This document shows, piece after piece, positions 34,543 to 44,152 of a stretch of DNA of 64,000 bases. The notes below the pieces were generated by a model. The model did no database searches. It was not told the origin of the DNA and saw only the letters and a program-made list of their open reading frames with translations. The translations under genes were made by a program, and so were the position numbers. The stretch is from Novosphingobium sp. ST904 (lineage in GTDB: Bacteria; Pseudomonadota; Alphaproteobacteria; Sphingomonadales; Sphingomonadaceae), in contig NZ_LGJH01000160.1 of assembly GCF_001298105.1 (NCBI RefSeq), positions 98,577-162,576 on the forward strand, given 5' to 3'. Position 1 is the stretch's first letter. Each line of letters starts with the position of its first letter.

Positions 34543-35802
34543 TCAGAAACCTGCGGATAGAGTCAGCGCAGGCCCCGAACCCGGCTGCGCATCTCCGATG
34601 ACACGAAACCGCCAATCGACGGCCAGGCGGCCGAAAGTCCCTCTGCCAAGCGGGAATGCAATCGCAGCCGATGGCCCTGCATCAAGCCGCCCGGCCCCTC
34701 TCTGCGCGCCGCCCCACAGACCGGCACCGACTCTCGTCTCAACCGGCCCGAGCTGCAGCAGACGGCGATCCACACGGACTTGCCCGTCAGCAAAGGGCGT
34801 GGCGAACTTCCCCGCGACATAGCCTGCCTGCAGGTAGGCCTCTCCGCGAAAATCGGCAGGCATCCTGAAGGTCGGAAATTCGGTTACCGCCATTACCACG
34901 GGCTGAAGTCGCCGCCGCCCGGCCTGCTCCGTCAGCCTTCCCTCGACTGCGCCGATCACAGGAATTGACGGAAAAGGCCGCGCGGAAAATCCGACTGCGG
35001 CAGCGGTTTCCCGCATCTGCTGTCCCAGCGTTGACGTCGTTCGCATATAGATGACCGGATTGTAGCGTGCGCGCATGGCGAGTCTGTAGCGCAGCACGGC
35101 GCCCGCCTGACTTGCCCCGTAAGTCGCGGGCATGGCGCCGATCACCAGCGGCCCCGAGCCCCCTTTGCGCATGAGCGCCCAACTGTCGGCCGACCAGCGC
35201 CGGGGCTTGAGCTGGCTTGCGATCGGCCCTGTCGCAACCGAACCGGACGGATAGGGCTGGGCGGCGAAGCTCGAAAGCGAGGAAAATCCGGCAGGAAGTC
35301 CTTCTCGCCGATCGAACGTCAGTCCGCCCTCGCCATGATCCGCTGGGAACTGCTGCCCCGCCGGGTAACGATCGGTCAGGCGGTCAATGCCATACCAACC
35401 GCCGGGTTCGGCCGAGTTCCCGTTAGGACCGTACCATGCACCGCGAGGGTCGATTGCTGACGATCTCGGTCGGCGGCGCGAAGCCGGCCATAATGCCTGA
35501 AAGTACCCGTTACTCGGCTGAACCATGCCCGCAGGCATATAGCCGAACGCGTCCGGCCCGTATCCATTGCCCGAATAGTATTCCTGATCACTCAGTGGCG
35601 GGCTCTGCGGTCCGGCTTTCTGGTCGAGGAAGAAGCCCCCTTCCGTCTGCGGTCCTGGTACGGCGGCCTCTGCCTGCTGGGCCGCAGGCGATGCAAGGTG
35701 CAAGGGCGCTTCCCATGTCGAGATCCGGCCTCCGGCCCACCCTGCAAGAACCGCGAGCAGAGCCACCAGCGGCTGCCCGCGAACGCGCGTCGAGGTGCTC
35801 AC
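34543..35802 (-). CDS. NfrA-like outer-membrane protein, partner of the adjacent glycosyltransferase
   Basis: A 419-residue protein starting with GTG at 35802, overlapping the glycosyltransferase TGA (GTGA). An N-terminal hydrophobic segment (PLVALLAVLAGWAGG) serves as signal or anchor. A Pro/Gly/Tyr-rich middle (SGNGYGPDAFGYMPAG) follows. The C-terminal half reads as a barrel (LRYRLAMRARYNPVIYMRTT, FRGEAYLQAGYVAGKFATPF, VETRVGAGLWGGAQRGAGRL) ending in ALTLSAGF, a C-terminal aromatic signature. It resembles the C-terminal part of NfrA, the outer-membrane receptor for phage N4 that works with NfrB, but lacks the TPR region. Glycan export is inferred from the gene pair. Confidence 0.72.
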   Translation of the reverse strand: MSTSTRVRGQPLVALLAVLAGWAGGRISTWEAPLHLASPAAQQAEAAVPGPQTEGGFFLDQKAGPQSPPLSDQEYYSGNGYGPDAFGYMPAGMVQPSNGYFQALWPASRRRPRSSAIDPRGAWYGPNGNSAEPGGWYGIDRLTDRYPAGQQFPADHGEGGLTFDRREGLPAGFSSLSSFAAQPYPSGSVATGPIASQLKPRRWSADSWALMRKGGSGPLVIGAMPATYGASQAGAVLRYRLAMRARYNPVIYMRTTSTLGQQMRETAAAVGFSARPFPSIPVIGAVEGRLTEQAGRRRLQPVVMAVTEFPTFRMPADFRGEAYLQAGYVAGKFATPFADGQVRVDRRLLQLGPVETRVGAGLWGGAQRGAGRLDAGPSAAIAFPLGRGTFGRLAVDWRFRVIGDAQPGSGPALTLSAGF

Positions 35803-37246
35803 AGAACCGGCCCTCCGGCTACCGACATCGCGGCCGGGTGCGCATCGTGCCGGGTCTTGTCCCAGACGATCATTCCGCCATTCAGCGTGCGTATGTAGGA
35901 TGCCAGGGCCCTTTGCCCGGCGAAGATGGCGATCAGGTTCGCCACGGGAATGCGCAGTATCGCGCAGACACCTTCCCACGCACCATACTCGCGCGCGGTA
36001 AAGCCTGCACGCACGCCGCAACGCCAGACGAAACTGGCCAGGCAGATGGTCAGTACCGGGTTCAGCGACTTCGGGACGGGTATCTCATCCGCCAATCCCG
36101 CCACGCGCACGATCCCGAGCAGCAGTTCGACAATGAGCAGCGCATAGCTGCTGGCGAGCACGATTGCCGTCAGCGGGCCGCGGCGATCACGCATCGCCAT
36201 CCAGGCATCGGCAAGCTTGCCCACGCGCCCCGGACGGCGCCATGCGAGACGGCTCCAGCCAAGGCGATCCCACCCCTGAAAGGCAATTCCGTGGACCCAG
36301 CGCATCTTCTGCCGGATCGAATCCTCGAAAGTCGCGGGGAAATAAGCCCTCGTGGCGACGAGTTGCCCCTTCTCATCCCGGACACGCAGGAACCGGGCAC
36401 GGCCGCCTTCCCGCCAGACGAGAACACCCAGTTCATAATCCTCGGTCAGGCACTCGGCAGCGAAAGGTCCGGCGCTGCCTTCAGCCCGGCGCCGACGCGT
36501 GATCCGCTCCAGGATATCCCGAGCAAAGCCGCAGCCGACGCCGGCTGCCGGCACCGCCGCGCCCAGCACATCCCGGACCACCAGTGATTTCGCATGAGCC
36601 TCGGTGAATTCGTCCAGATAATGGCCGCCGACCCATCGCGACCTGACCTGCGGCTCGGGCCGGACCGGCAATTGAATGAAATCAGCCTTGGCGAGCGCCC
36701 CGTCGACAACGGCCAACTCCGCGGGATGCACCATGTCCTCGGAATCGTGGAGCAGCACGCTGCGGTAGCGGCATCCGCGACGTCGCTCATCCTCGCACAG
36801 CGCATGATAGAGCCGGTTCAGGCAATCCGCCTTGGTAGTCGGGCCTTCGCGGTCATGAATGATGACCCTGACGCGGTTGTCACCCCCCGCCCCCGACATC
36901 GCGGCGCGACTGTCGCGGAATCGTTGCCATAACAACCGATGTAGAGCGTGAAACCGGTTTGCCGCCACGCGGAAAGGGCATGGCGGATAGTATGGGCGAT
37001 GACCTGTTCTTCCTGCCAGCAAGCGATAAGAACCGCAGCATGTCCCTTCAACGGCGCCCGGCTGACCTCGAGGGAAATCCGGCCCGTACTCGCCCGGCCG
37101 GACAGTCTGAACCAGGCCCAGCAGCAATCCACGGCCATTTCATCGACCGTACCGACCAGAACCCAGAAGGCAGCGAACAACAAAAGCTCCTGCTCAACCA
37201 GATGCAGGCAATAAATTCCTTGCTGAAACATGCCCGCCGGTTCCAC
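35799..37246 (-). pseudogene. NfrB-like processive family 2 glycosyltransferase, frameshifted as sequenced
   Basis: GTG at 37246 follows AAGGAGG by 6 bp. A membrane helix (LLLFAAFWVLVGTVDEMAVD) precedes the GT-A domain: VLIACWQEEQVIAHTIRHAL, then IHDREGPTTKADCLNRLYHA, the DxD-like HDSEDMVHP, TEDYELG and RQKMRWVHGI (QxxRW, typical of processive synthases). Further membrane helices follow. The frame changes near 36904: ATVAPRCR should read ATVAAAMSGAGGDNRV after adding one G. The restored length is 482 residues. The E. coli NfrB C-terminal c-di-GMP-binding MshEN domain is absent. It probably polymerises an exopolysaccharide for export through the overlapping downstream gene. Confidence 0.82.
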
Positions 37247-37338
37247 GGTGCCCCTCCTTGGAATCAGAATTACCGGACCTCTTCTCAGGCAGGTCCATGC
37301 CTCCCGGCGATGCCTGGAACTCACTCGCGACATGGTTT

Positions 37339-38525
37339 ATGAGAATGGATAGACATTACGCCAATGAATTGGCGCGCCGTTTCATAAAGTTAATGGGCGG
37401 TGAAGCAGGTTCAGGCATCCTGCTGATCATCATGGCCGTACTGGCGATGTCCGCCGCGAACTCACCTCTGAGTGATGGCTATCACGCCCTTTTCCATCAT
37501 GAGCTTCCCTGGACTCCAATCTCCAAGCTCACTTCTGTTCATGCATGGATCAACGACGCACTGATGGCCTTGTTCTTCTTTGTGGTCGGATTGGAAATAA
37601 AGCGCGAGGTTCTCGGCGGTGAACTGTCGAGCCCCGAAAAGCGCCGCCTGCCGGTACTCGCCGCGCGGCAGGCATGGCGATGCCCGCGCTGATCTACCTC
37701 ATTACCGCCGGAACCCAACAACCCGAACAGAGGGGCTGGGCCATCCCTGCCGCCACGGACATCGCCTTTGCCGTAGGAGTACTGGGACTGCTTGGCCGGC
37801 GGGTACCATCCTCGCTGAGGCTGTTCTTGCTGACGGTCGCGATCGTCGACGATCTGGGCGCAGTCATCATCATTGCGCTGTTCTATACCGCGCAGATCGA
37901 ACTGGGTTGGGCGCTGGCCGCGATCGGCCTGTTCGCAGCGCTTCTCGCAGTCAATCGCGCACGCATCCAGTTCATCAGCCTCTATCTGGCGCTCGGACTG
38001 GGCCTGTGGTTCTGCGTGCTCAACTCCGGCATTCACGCGACGATCGCCGGGGTTCTCTTCGCCTTCACGATCCCGCTGCGAACACAGCACGGAGACAGCA
38101 TGCTGCTGCGCCTCGAACACGCGCTGGCGCCATGGATCGGCTATCTCGTGGTGCCCGTGTTCGGGTTTGCCAATGCCGGCGTGGCACTGGCCGGAATCGG
38201 CATGGCAGGACTGTTCGCCCCGGTGCCCCTGGGCATTGGCCTGGGCCTTTTCATCGGCAAGCAAGCGGGCGTATTCGCGGCGATCTATCTGGCGGACCGC
38301 CTGGGCATCGCCCCGCGCCCCGCCGGTGCAAGCTGGCTGCAACTCTGGGGGACGGCAGTATTGTGCGGCATCGGGTTCACCATGAGCCTGTTCATCGGCG
38401 CCCTCGCCTTCCCGACTACGCCTCTGCTCGTGGAAGAAGCCAAGCTGGGTGTGCTGGCAGGATCGCTGGCCTCTTCCCTTCTGGGCTTCGTGATCCTGCG
38501 ATTCGCGAAAGCGCCGTCGGCCTGA
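37339..38525 (+). pseudogene. nhaA: Na+/H+ antiporter NhaA, frameshifted as sequenced
   Basis: I use the ATG at 37339 (MRMDRHYANELARRFIKLMG), though no strong ribosome site is visible and nearby ATGs are possible. The family segments are FFFVVGLEIKREVLGGELSS, IPAATDIAFAVGVLGLLGRR, LLTVAIVDDLGAVIIIALFY (the two adjacent Asp of the ion site) and VLCGIGFTMSLFIGALAF. The frame changes at about 37665: VLAARQAWR should read VLAAAAGMAMPALIYLIT after restoring one G in CCGCGCGG. The restored length is 395 residues. It exchanges two H+ for one Na+ and supports pH and salt tolerance. It is divergent from the glycosyltransferase gene. Confidence 0.9.
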
Positions 38526-38564
38526 ACCCTGCCCGCCCACCTGACGAGCAGGGATTCGTCCCAA

Positions 38565-38993
38565 TTACCAGACGCCGACGTTCGGCATCGACGCCCATGG
38601 CTCGGCGGGATCCAGCCGGCCATCCTGCAACAGTTCGACGGAAATGCCGTCCGGCGTGCGCACGAACGCCATGTGACCGTCGCGAGGCGGACGATTGATG
38701 ACCACGCCTGCGTCGGCCAAGGTCTGGCAGGTGGCGTAGATATCGTCGACCTGGAACGCGAGATGCCCGAAGTTGCGCCCGCCCGAATACTCCTCGGCGG
38801 AACCATCCTCGGCCGGCCAGTTATACGTCAGCTCGACCTCGGATTCCTCGCCCGGAACTGCAAGATAGATCAGCGTGAAGCGCCCCTGCTCGCTTGAGAA
38901 ACGCCGGGTTTCCTGAAGGCCGATCAGTTCGAAGAAGCGGATCGTGGCTTCCGGATCGCTTACGCGGATCATGGTGTGGAGATATTTGGTCAC
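38565..38993 (-). CDS. gloA: Lactoylglutathione lyase (glyoxalase I)
   Basis: A 142-residue VOC-fold protein. All four metal ligands of GloA are in place: His6 (KYLHTMIRV), Glu54 (SEVELTYNW), His77 (FGHLAFQVDD) and Glu120 (GISVELLQDG). It isomerises the hemithioacetal of methylglyoxal and glutathione to S-lactoylglutathione. It is convergent with nhaA and stands alone. A Zn- or Ni-dependent class cannot be decided from the ligands. Confidence 0.94.
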   Translation of the reverse strand: MTKYLHTMIRVSDPEATIRFFELIGLQETRRFSSEQGRFTLIYLAVPGEESEVELTYNWPAEDGSAEEYSGGRNFGHLAFQVDDIYATCQTLADAGVVINRPPRDGHMAFVRTPDGISVELLQDGRLDPAEPWASMPNVGVW

Positions 38994-39087
38994 GGGTATT
39001 CCTTCAATTCATCGCATGTAGAGAACGGTTCATGGACGATACAGCCGTCTGACGGCAAGTTCCGAGGGACTTCAGGGAGAAGCTGCG

Positions 39088-39846
39088 ATGACCGACGATA
39101 GCCCAGAGAGCCCTCATCACTCCACCACCTTCTTGTCCGAATCCGCTACCAGACGATGGCTTCTCGCCTCGACCATCCTGGCCATCGGCCTGGTCGCTGG
39201 CGGCTATCTGCTGGGAGACGGCCTGAAGCGCGCGCACCGGGCAGACCGCTCCGTTACCGTGCGGGGCCTGGCGGAGCGGGACGTCACCGCCGACCTCGCC
39301 ACCTGGACGATCGCCTACTCCGCCACCGCCAACGACCTTGCCGGAGCGCAGGCGAGCGTCGAGAATGATACGGCGCAAATCCGCGCCTTCTTCAAGGAAC
39401 TCGGCTTTCCCGCAGATGCCATCCAGCCGACGGGCGCCAATGTCTCGCAATCCAAGGACAACAACGGCATCGCGAGCTTCACCATCCGTCAGCGGATGAC
39501 CTTGCGCAGTCAGGACATCAAACGTGCGCAGGACGCGGTAAGACGTCAGTTCGAACTCGTTCGGCGCGGCGTCATTCTCGAAGAAGGTTCGGGGATGGCC
39601 TATACATTCACCAAGCTCAACGACATCAAGCCGCCCATGGTCGCTGCTGCCACCAAGGACGCACGGTCCGCCGCGGAGCAGTTTGCCAATGACAGCGGGG
39701 CGGAAGTCGGCTCCATCAAGGGCGCCACTCAGGGATACTTCACCGTAGAGGCGCGGGATGGCGATTCCGGCGGCGGCTGGGGTGTTTCGGACACGCCCTA
39801 CAAGAAAGTCCGCGTTGTCACGACGGTGGATTTCTATCTCCGCTGA
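39088..39846 (+). CDS. SIMPL (DUF541) domain protein, membrane-anchored
   Basis: A 252-residue protein. An N-terminal cytoplasmic stub is followed by one hydrophobic segment (WLLASTILAIGLVAGGYLLG) and a SIMPL domain: SVTVRGLAERDVTADLATWT, then AFFKELGFPADAIQPTGANV and KDARSAAEQFANDSGAEVGS. The C-terminus ends in an extended strand (VRVVTTVDFYLR). Related proteins include periplasmic oxidative-stress proteins (YggE) and form oligomeric channels or scaffolds. It is predicted to be exposed in the periplasm. Confidence 0.88.
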   Translation: MTDDSPESPHHSTTFLSESATRRWLLASTILAIGLVAGGYLLGDGLKRAHRADRSVTVRGLAERDVTADLATWTIAYSATANDLAGAQASVENDTAQIRAFFKELGFPADAIQPTGANVSQSKDNNGIASFTIRQRMTLRSQDIKRAQDAVRRQFELVRRGVILEEGSGMAYTFTKLNDIKPPMVAAATKDARSAAEQFANDSGAEVGSIKGATQGYFTVEARDGDSGGGWGVSDTPYKKVRVVTTVDFYLR

Positions 39847-39866
39847 CCGCCTTCTCACAGAGGCAC

Positions 39867-39897
39867 GAAAAACCCGCCCGGAAAGCTCCGGGCGGGT
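39867..39897 (-). terminator. Terminator between the SIMPL and porin genes
   Basis: ACCCGCCCGGA-AAGC-TCCGGGCGGGT is a perfect stem; on the minus strand it is followed by TTTTT, so it serves the porin gene at 39931. It may also stop the convergent SIMPL transcript. Confidence 0.88.
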
Positions 39898-39930
39898 CCT
39901 CCTGCGAAACGCGTTAACCTATGCGATGGT

Positions 39931-40743
39931 TCAGAAGGACGCGGTCAGCGTCGCGACGACGGTATCATCCGTGTAGCTGTCAATCGCCGCGCCGCTCACG
40001 CCGACGTAGCTGAGGCTGGCGGAAAGCGGGCCGAACAGCGTCATCGAGGCGCCGATTGAATAATCGATGCCGGTTTTGTCGTTGAACGTGCCCGTGCCGG
40101 TGCAGTAGTAGCAGGGCGACAGCACGCCGTCGGTGTAGCCGATATGGCCCGAAACGGTCACCGGGGTATTGGGAATGGCCACGTCGACGTTACCGTAAAC
40201 GTAGAAGTTGTCCGACTTGTCGCCATTGTTGTCGAGCAGGCCCTTCTGCTTCCAGTCATAGGCCACGCCCACCTTGAGCTTCGCCGGTCCGGCCTGGCCG
40301 CTCACCGAGACGTAGGGCTCCCAGTAGTTGGCATCGCCGATCTTGCCGCTCGGATAGACGTAGTAAAGGAGGCCGGCATCGAGCGTGAGGCCCGAGGTCA
40401 CTTCGCCAGTCCAGCCAGCCATGAGGTCGAGTTCCTGGTCTCCATAGACCGAACCGTCGCCGATGCCGTCACCGTTGACGTCCACTTCGCTGCTGTGAAG
40501 CGACGACGACCAGATACCGGCATAGAAGCCGCTCTGATGCGAAACCGTAATGCCGCCCTGGACCGCAAGATCGCCACCCGAGAGCGAAACGCCGCGGAAA
40601 CGATAGTCGCTGGTCAGCGCGACGTTGCCGGTAACGGTGATTTCCGAGGGGGCGTCCGCCTCGTCTGCGAAAGCCGGTGTTGCTGCGAGTGCAGTACCCG
40701 CAAGAAGAGAGGCGGCGATAGCGCCACGGACGGACATAAGCAT
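39931..40743 (-). CDS. TorF-family putative porin
   Basis: A 270-residue outer-membrane protein from the ATG at 40743. GAGGGA lies 6 bp before this ATG, while the alternative ATG at 40749 would abut it. The signal peptide (SVRGAIAASLLAGTALAATPAFA) is followed by barrel strands VTGNVALTSDYRFRGVSLSG, AVQGGITVSHQSGFYAGIWS and LTLDAGLLYYVYPSG, ending VATLTASF. The DYRFRGVS segment is typical of the TorF/Gcw_chp family. A loop carries VDVNGDGIGD, a thrombospondin-3-like calcium motif. A PCYYC loop may hold a disulfide. The transport substrate is unknown. Confidence 0.9.
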   Translation of the reverse strand: MLMSVRGAIAASLLAGTALAATPAFADEADAPSEITVTGNVALTSDYRFRGVSLSGGDLAVQGGITVSHQSGFYAGIWSSSLHSSEVDVNGDGIGDGSVYGDQELDLMAGWTGEVTSGLTLDAGLLYYVYPSGKIGDANYWEPYVSVSGQAGPAKLKVGVAYDWKQKGLLDNNGDKSDNFYVYGNVDVAIPNTPVTVSGHIGYTDGVLSPCYYCTGTGTFNDKTGIDYSIGASMTLFGPLSASLSYVGVSGAAIDSYTDDTVVATLTASF

Positions 40744-41037
40744 GGTCATTCCCTCACTAAATTCTTCTTTGGTGTCTCGTCCCAGCCTGCTCCGCCGCCT
40801 CGATCCTCTTCCCGGGCCCGATTGCGGCAGCACAATATTGCTGCACCGCACCAACCAATGGCACAAGAAAAATTTCAGATTAGCAACATTCAGGCAATGT
40901 TGTGTGGACTTTTTGCCACTGCCCGCTTGGCGGTCATGATTGCGACCGCATCAGGCACGGTCCGGCCCATGCGGAATCCTCCCTGCCGCCTGTTCCTTGT
41001 TTGTTAATGTTCGTCTTCGTAATAGAGCGGGTATCTA

Positions 41038-41832
41038 ATGCTTGCGAAAATCAGAAATCTCCTGAGCCGGCCCGCCGAAGTGCGGCTTCCTCACATCCCT
41101 CCGGGACAACGTGCTTATGCCGTGGGCGATATCCACGGCCGACTCGACCTGTTCGAACAGTTGATCGACGCGATCGAGCGCGACAACGCCGGCCGCGACA
41201 GTTCACAAAGCATCGTGGTTCTGCTGGGCGACCTGATCGACCGTGGCCCGGCGAGCGCCGGCGTCATTGCGCGAGCCCGGCAATGGGCCAGCAAGCGCCG
41301 CGTCGAATTCATCCAGGGCAATCACGAGGAAATGCTTCTGGTGGCGGCGCGCAAGCTCGATGCCTTCCGCAGTTTCCTGAAGTTCGGCGGCCGCGAGACG
41401 ATCCTTTCCTACGGCCTCGACCCGGCCTTCGTCATGGAGGCCGAACTGGAAGATCTTCAACGCGCCATGATCGAGGCCATCCCGCAGGACGATTTCGACT
41501 TCATCGACAGCTTCCAGAAGATGGTGCGGCTTGGCGACTATCTGTTCGTCCATGCCGGGATTCGCCCGGATACTCCGCTGGAGCACCAGCTGGGTCACGA
41601 CTGCCGCTGGATTCGCGAGCCCTTCCTCAGCCACAATGGCGAGTTCGGGGCCTTCATCGTCCACGGCCACACCATCACCGAGGAACCGGAAATGCGGGCC
41701 AATCGCGTGGGCATCGACACGGGCGCCTATGTGCATGGGCGGCTCACGGCTATCGGACTTCAAGGCAGCGAGCGCTGGTTCATCCAGGCGTGCGAAAACG
41801 AGAGCGGAATCTCCGTCCAAGTCGCGGCCTGA
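41038..41832 (+). CDS. PPP-family metallophosphatase (serine/threonine or Ap4A phosphatase type)
   Basis: A 264-residue protein with the full metal site of calcineurin-like phosphatases: GDIHGRLD, GDLIDRGP, GNHEEM, HAGI and HGHT. The GDIHG/GDxxDRG/GNHE trio is characteristic of the PPP family, so protein Ser/Thr phosphatase or ApaH-like activity is likely. No signal peptide or membrane segment is present. It is followed 23 bp later by the 3' end of rnpB on the opposite strand. Confidence 0.92.
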   Translation: MLAKIRNLLSRPAEVRLPHIPPGQRAYAVGDIHGRLDLFEQLIDAIERDNAGRDSSQSIVVLLGDLIDRGPASAGVIARARQWASKRRVEFIQGNHEEMLLVAARKLDAFRSFLKFGGRETILSYGLDPAFVMEAELEDLQRAMIEAIPQDDFDFIDSFQKMVRLGDYLFVHAGIRPDTPLEHQLGHDCRWIREPFLSHNGEFGAFIVHGHTITEEPEMRANRVGIDTGAYVHGRLTAIGLQGSERWFIQACENESGISVQVAA

Positions 41833-41854
41833 CCCGCCCTGCAAGGGGAGAAAC

Positions 41855-42315
<461 letters not shown>

Positions 42316-42321
42316 GAGCGG

Positions 42322-43026
42322 TCACCTAGCACGGCCGGTGTCACGCTCCAACAGGAGTTCCAACAGAATTGCGCCGATTTCTCCATCGATCTCGCCATCG
42401 ATCAATTCCGGACGCCAACGCCGCTGAAACGCCGTAACCGCCGCGCGGCCATCGGTGATGTCATAACCGAAACGTTCGAGGGCGAGATAGAAAGCGCCGG
42501 GATTGTCGTAGAAGAGGTTCATCTTCGCCGCCGGGATCTCCAGCGCGAGCCCGAGTTCGCCCAGCCTCGCCCAGTCGAAGTACTCGCCGGGGTCCTGCTT
42601 GCGGGCAGGCGCGATATCGGAGTGGCCGACCACATTGGCGCGAGGAACGTCGTGACGGTCCATGATGTCCGCCAGAAGCGGCAGGAGAGCGTCCATCTGC
42701 GGCTCGGGAAATGGGCGATATCCCCATTCATGCCCCGGATTCACCAGTTCGATGCCGATCGAAGCGGAATTCACATCAGTCACCCCGCGCCAGTATGATC
42801 GCCCGGCATGCCATGCACGGCGATCCTCCGGGACGAGGGAAGTGACCGTGCCCTCCTCGTCGATCATGTAATGCGCGGAGACTTCGGCCTCGGGATCGCA
42901 CATCCGCTCAAGCGCTTCTTCGGCCGACTTCATGCCGGTATAGTGCAGCACGACCATCGAGATCGGCAGCTTGCGCTCGTTGCAGTTCGGCGACCTGACG
43001 ATGCGATTGACCAACCATCGGTTCAT
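42322..43026 (-). CDS. N-acetylmuramoyl-L-alanine amidase (Amidase_2, AmpD-like)
   Basis: A 234-residue protein without a signal peptide. The zinc/amidase_2 pattern is visible: ISMVVLHYTGM (first His), AWHAGRSYWRG, SIGIELVNPG (Glu) and VVGHSDIAPARKQDPGEYFD (second His and Asp/Lys region). A C-terminal peptidoglycan-binding-like helix set follows (AVTAFQRRWRPELIDGEID). AmpD-type amidases cleave the lactyl-peptide bond of anhydro-muropeptides during cell-wall recycling. It is transcribed with, or just upstream of, rnpB; chpT lies 18 bp upstream. Confidence 0.92.
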   Translation of the reverse strand: MNRWLVNRIVRSPNCNERKLPISMVVLHYTGMKSAEEALERMCDPEAEVSAHYMIDEEGTVTSLVPEDRRAWHAGRSYWRGVTDVNSASIGIELVNPGHEWGYRPFPEPQMDALLPLLADIMDRHDVPRANVVGHSDIAPARKQDPGEYFDWARLGELGLALEIPAAKMNLFYDNPGAFYLALERFGYDITDGRAAVTAFQRRWRPELIDGEIDGEIGAILLELLLERDTGRAR

Positions 43027-43044
43027 CGTCCTGCCTCCTTCCGA

Positions 43045-43686
43045 TCAGGCCCCCGGCAACACGGCGCCAAGCACGAGAGCATCTTCCGCCAGGGCATATT
43101 GCAGGCGACCACCCTGACTGTGCGCCAGTTGCTGGATCATCGCGGCAGGCGCCGTCCGGCTCGAAAGATCGCCCTCGGGCAGCGCCCCTTCAAGGGCGCG
43201 GCCGATATCGCGGTCGAAAGCGATGCGCGGCCCGACGGCGCGCACCACGATCTCGCTGACGCCGTCGCGAAATTCGGCGGCCAGTTCCAGCGTACCGCCG
43301 CGCGGCAGCGCCTCGATGCCGATCAGGCCGAAATTCAGCAGCGTCTTGACCGCAGGCTTGGGCAGCATTTCGCTTGCGAGCGCCCAATTCAGCACGATGC
43401 GGGCATTGTTGGCAACGAGCGCATCGATCAGCGCGCGGGCCTCACTGACGGGAACCATGTCGCCAAAGCCACCTGCAGCGCCGAAGGCGAGGCGGAAAAA
43501 CTTCAGCTTGTCCGCCGAAATCCGGGCGCTCTGGTCGAGCAGCTCGAAGCAGCGCTGGCGCATCTCCGGGTCCTTCTCATCCGCCAGCAGCTCCAACCCG
43601 TTGGTCAGCGCGCCCACCGGACTGAGCATGTCATGGCACAGTCGCGAACACAGCAGGCTGGCAAGTTCGAGCGAGCTCGTCGTCAT
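43045..43686 (-). CDS. chpT: Histidine phosphotransferase ChpT
   Basis: A 213-residue protein from the ATG at 43686 (MTTSSLELASLLCSRLCHDM). Its DHp-like four-helix bundle contains SRLCHDMLSPVGALTNGLEL with the phospho-accepting His. It is followed by a degenerate HATPase-like domain that lacks ATP-binding boxes, as in Caulobacter ChpT. ChpT relays phosphate from CckA to CtrA and CpdR, controlling the alphaproteobacterial cell cycle. A longer in-frame start exists but would add non-conserved residues. Confidence 0.9.
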   Translation of the reverse strand: MTTSSLELASLLCSRLCHDMLSPVGALTNGLELLADEKDPEMRQRCFELLDQSARISADKLKFFRLAFGAAGGFGDMVPVSEARALIDALVANNARIVLNWALASEMLPKPAVKTLLNFGLIGIEALPRGGTLELAAEFRDGVSEIVVRAVGPRIAFDRDIGRALEGALPEGDLSSRTAPAAMIQQLAHSQGGRLQYALAEDALVLGAVLPGA

Positions 43687-43741
43687 GGATCGAGGACTTC
43701 CCTTTGCAGTAATCATTCAAGTTCAGGCCGTTGCCGAACGT

Positions 43742-44134
43742 TCATCCGACAATACGGCATGGTATCGACGCAAATCCATTCCCGGTATCGCGCCAGAAAG
43801 CAACCTGCCCGCCCGCGATGATCGCCCAAACGCGCGAATCCCCGGTGGAATGTTCGCAATCAGTGGCCGATGGCACGGGATGGCCGACGGGATGGGAATG
43901 ATAATAGCCCAGCACCTGCGGACCGCCCTGCCTTGCTCCGCGATGGGCGGCGAGCAGAACCGAGGGATCAATCTCGAAATGACGGGTGGGTTCAGCGGCG
44001 ACATTCGCCGCCGGAATCGCCCGGTCGACCCGCACACCCTCGCCCAGGAGCAGGCCGCAGCACTCCTCCGGATGGGCACGTAACGATTCTTCACGCAGTC
44101 TTGCGATCACGTCACTTGTCACTTCGACATTCAT
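43742..44134 (-). CDS. M67-family JAMM metallopeptidase
   Basis: A 130-residue protein from the ATG at 44134 (MNVEVTSDVIARLREESLRA). It carries the full JAMM/MPN+ motif: catalytic Glu in PEECCGLLLG and the zinc site HSHPVGHPVPSATDCE (HxHP...S..D). In bacteria such proteins cleave isopeptide or C-terminal Gly bonds of ubiquitin-like or ThiS/MoaD-like carriers, or process sulfur carriers. No ubiquitin-like or E1-like gene is adjacent. It is divergent from rluD with 18 bp between the starts, so promoters must overlap. Confidence 0.88.
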   Translation of the reverse strand: MNVEVTSDVIARLREESLRAHPEECCGLLLGEGVRVDRAIPAANVAAEPTRHFEIDPSVLLAAHRGARQGGPQVLGYYHSHPVGHPVPSATDCEHSTGDSRVWAIIAGGQVAFWRDTGNGFASIPCRIVG

Positions 44135-44152
44135 CCCCAAATCCTACAGGCA

